From positions 1 through 23,267 of the forward strand of contig JAEYUO010000030.1 of NCBI GenBank assembly GCA_023432465.1: a DNA stretch of 23,267 bases, read 5' to 3'. Below the pieces are notes generated by a model, which did not search any database, had not been told where the DNA came from, and saw only the letters and a program-made list of their open reading frames with translations. This DNA comes from Planctomycetota bacterium. Lineage in GTDB: Bacteria > Planctomycetota > Phycisphaerae > Phycisphaerales > UBA1924. The stretch's first letter is position 1. Each line of letters starts with the position of its first letter. Shown here one piece after another: positions 21,254 to 23,267 of the stretch. A program made the translations under genes and the position numbers.

Positions 21254-23267
21254 ATGAAGACCGCTGTTCTCTGCCGCACCATCGCGGCCACGTTTGCCGT
21301 CATCCTGACCGCCGCCGCCGCGACACTCGCCCCCGCCCAGCCGACGGCCACCTCCAGCAGCCCTCTCGCCCCGCCCAACAACGGCATGCGGCAGGTCGAA
21401 CCCGGCGACGGGTGGTGGGCGCTGACCAACGCCACGGTGCACGTCAAGCCCGGCGAGACACTCGCGGGCGCAACGGTGGTCATCCGCGACGGCCGGATCG
21501 TCTCCGTGACGCCCGGCGGCGCAGCACCCGCCGGCGCGAACGTCCGCGACTGCTCCGACAGGCACATCTACGCCGGCTTCATCGATCCCTTCATCGAAGT
21601 CGATGTCCCCGCGCCCCCGGCCGATGCGCCCGGCACGCACTGGAACTCGCGCATCACCCCGCAGCGCACCGCCATCGACCGCGGCGCACGCGGCATCGAC
21701 GAGCGCGACGCCGACACCCTGCGCTCCATGGGCTTCACCGCCGCCGCCATCTCTCCCCGCGGCGGGCTCATCCGCGGCCAGTCCGCCGTTGTCTCGCTCG
21801 CCAAGCCCGGGGCTGTCTCCACCGGTCCGGCCCGTGTCTACGCGCTCCGCGCCTATCAGACCGTCGGATTCGATTCCGGTGGCGGCCGCGGCGGATTCGG
21901 CGGCACTCCGGGCGGCGAGACCGAAGACCAGTCCCGCTGGTCGCGCTACCCCAACTCCCAGATGGGCGCCATCGCCCTCATCCGCCAGACCCTCAGTGAT
22001 GCCGACTGGATCCAGGAAGTCCGCAGCGCGGCCCAGAGCAGCGGCAACCGCGCCCTGAGCGCTTCCGCATTGGCCGATGCCTTCGCGCCCTCCTGCCTCG
22101 AGCAGCTCATCCGCACCGATGCCGCCCCGCGACTCCTGTTTGATGTCGGCGACGAACTCGAGGCCCTCCGCGCCGGCAAGATCGCCAAGGAGTTCTCGCG
22201 CCCCGCCGCGATTCTCGGCTCGGGCAGCGAGTTCAAGCGCCTGGGCGCGATCGTGAAGGACGGCCTTCCGATCGTCCTCCCCCTGAACTTCCCCGATCGT
22301 CCGCGCCTGGGCTCGCTCGATGCCGCGGAGGAAGTCGAGCTCGAGTCCATGATGGCGTGGGAGCAGGGACCGACGAATCCGCGCCGCCTCGATGCCGCGG
22401 GCATGAGCGTCAGCCTCACCACCTCCAAGATCTCGACCCGCGCCGGCGGCCGGCGCGCATTCACCTCGCGCCTCGCCAGCGCGATCAAGCACGGCCTCCC
22501 GCCCGAGCGCGCCCTGGCCATGCTCACCACCAACCCCGCGCAGTTCCTCGATGTCGCCGACCAGCTCGGCACCGTTGAGGCGGGCAAGGTCGCCAACCTT
22601 GTCATCACCGACGGCGCGCTTTTCCAGGACAAGCCCGATGCCGCGGCCATCGAAGCCGCGAAGGCCAAATCCGAGGACGCGAAGGAGGGCGAGGAGACCC
22701 CGAAGAAGAAGGACCCGCGCATCACCGAGGTCTGGATCGACGGCCAGCGCACCGAGTTCGTCACCCCGCCGGAGCTGAACATCAACGGCGAGTGGGATGT
22801 GCAGTTCCCCCAGCCGCTGCCCGATGGTTCCTCGATCTCCTTCTCCATCCGGCAGGAGGAGGGCTCATCCTCTGTCTCCATCACCGTGCGCAAACTGACG
22901 CCGGTCGCCGCGGAGGCCGCGCCCGCGCCGCAACCGGAAGCCGATCCCGCCGTCGCGCCGGCGCCCGCCGCGGCTAAGCCACACGAGGCCACCGTGCGGG
23001 CCACCGGTGTCCGCCTCATCGGCAACCGCCTGAGCTTCGCGTTTGACCACGGTCCCTTTGGCGAGCCCGGCATCTACCTGAGCAGCGCCGTCGTCGATCG
23101 CGCGCCCGACGGCACGCTCATCATGGATGGCCACACGGTGCGTTCCTCCGGCGAGCCCCTCCCTTGGTCCGCCCGGCGAACCGCCGACAAGCCCGCTCCC
23201 GCGCAGCCGGATGCCGCCGCCGATCCGGCTGCCGCTGGCGGCGACCGCGCTGCCCGCGCCGGCGGCC
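21254..23267 (+). CDS. Secreted amidohydrolase-like protein, partial (runs off window)
   Basis: At least 671 residues, open to the window end. Signal peptide ~1-29 (ending APAQ). The amidohydrolase start pattern is present (ALTNATVHVKPGETLAGATV, then VVIRDGRIVSVTPGG), but the metal site that should read D-x-H-x-H after GFID is DPFIEVD (residues 111-117). The two first metal-binding histidines are therefore absent. The C-terminal signature of the fold is kept (LPPERALAMLTTNPAQFLDV, GTVEAGKVANLVITDG, ~418-455). Then come a charged Lys/Glu linker (~475-492), a beta domain (NINGEWDVQFPQPLPDG), Ala/Pro-rich linkers and a further beta stretch. Probably an exported, catalytically dead or repurposed relative. 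No good Shine-Dalgarno. Confidence 0.78.
   Translation, partial: MKTAVLCRTIAATFAVILTAAAATLAPAQPTATSSSPLAPPNNGMRQVEPGDGWWALTNATVHVKPGETLAGATVVIRDGRIVSVTPGGAAPAGANVRDCSDRHIYAGFIDPFIEVDVPAPPADAPGTHWNSRITPQRTAIDRGARGIDERDADTLRSMGFTAAAISPRGGLIRGQSAVVSLAKPGAVSTGPARVYALRAYQTVGFDSGGGRGGFGGTPGGETEDQSRWSRYPNSQMGAIALIRQTLSDADWIQEVRSAAQSSGNRALSASALADAFAPSCLEQLIRTDAAPRLLFDVGDELEALRAGKIAKEFSRPAAILGSGSEFKRLGAIVKDGLPIVLPLNFPDRPRLGSLDAAEEVELESMMAWEQGPTNPRRLDAAGMSVSLTTSKISTRAGGRRAFTSRLASAIKHGLPPERALAMLTTNPAQFLDVADQLGTVEAGKVANLVITDGALFQDKPDAAAIEAAKAKSEDAKEGEETPKKKDPRITEVWIDGQRTEFVTPPELNINGEWDVQFPQPLPDGSSISFSIRQEEGSSSVSITVRKLTPVAAEAAPAPQPEADPAVAPAPAAAKPHEATVRATGVRLIGNRLSFAFDHGPFGEPGIYLSSAVVDRAPDGTLIMDGHTVRSSGEPLPWSARRTADKPAPAQPDAAADPAAAGGDRAARAGG

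Overview
The window looks like chromosomal DNA from a high-GC planctomycete, probably of the Phycisphaerae lineage. The pointers are: three secreted proteins ending in the GC-type dockerin motif (PDIFAFLAAWFxGC or a close variant); two membrane proteins with the planctomycete-type zinc ribbon (CxxCxYD[LM].G ... C.ECG); a futalosine-pathway mqnA; an OmcB-like DUF11 lipoprotein reminiscent of the PVC superphylum; and several genes with no clear Shine-Dalgarno. No taxonomic search was possible, so this is inference.

Left part (1-4731), mobile and phage DNA. A small basic HARE-type winged-helix gene (221-580) overlaps a large serine recombinase gene (577-2523) by ATGA. The recombinase gene runs antisense into the first ~60 codons of a phage major capsid protein gene on the minus strand (2283-2486), whose remainder is missing here. 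Next, also on the minus strand and in the usual head-gene order read leftward, come portal (4731-3118), scaffold-like protein (3002-2574) and the broken capsid gene. The simplest reading is that a serine-recombinase element inserted into the capsid gene of a prophage. No terminase gene is visible beside the portal, so the prophage is partial or ends near 4800.

Junction (4732-6262). A non-coding stretch with a 26-bp direct repeat and a good sigma70-like promoter precedes an orphan beta-class DNA methyltransferase (5062-6162). A ~91-bp palindromic repeat with 9-bp terminal inverted repeats sits over its stop codon.

Middle (6264-13443), host genes. A HAD hydrolase is coupled to a DUF167 protein. 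Then come a secreted GC-dockerin protein, the tmRNA gene (tag AGNSNYALAA) with a strong terminator, an internally duplicated four-TM PepSY-TM-like protein (minus strand), a ~710-bp gap, the four-repeat DUF11 lipoprotein with a strong terminator, and a second GC-dockerin protein.

Right part (13446-23267). gatB (minus strand) is divergent from a HEAT-like/zinc-ribbon membrane protein. A minus-strand operon follows: mqnA, a WaaP-like kinase (GTGA overlap), then a small zinc-ribbon membrane protein. Beyond it are a DUF1579 secreted protein, a trypsin-like protease with a C-terminal GC-dockerin, and divergently a secreted amidohydrolase-like protein that lacks the HxH metal motif and runs off the window end.
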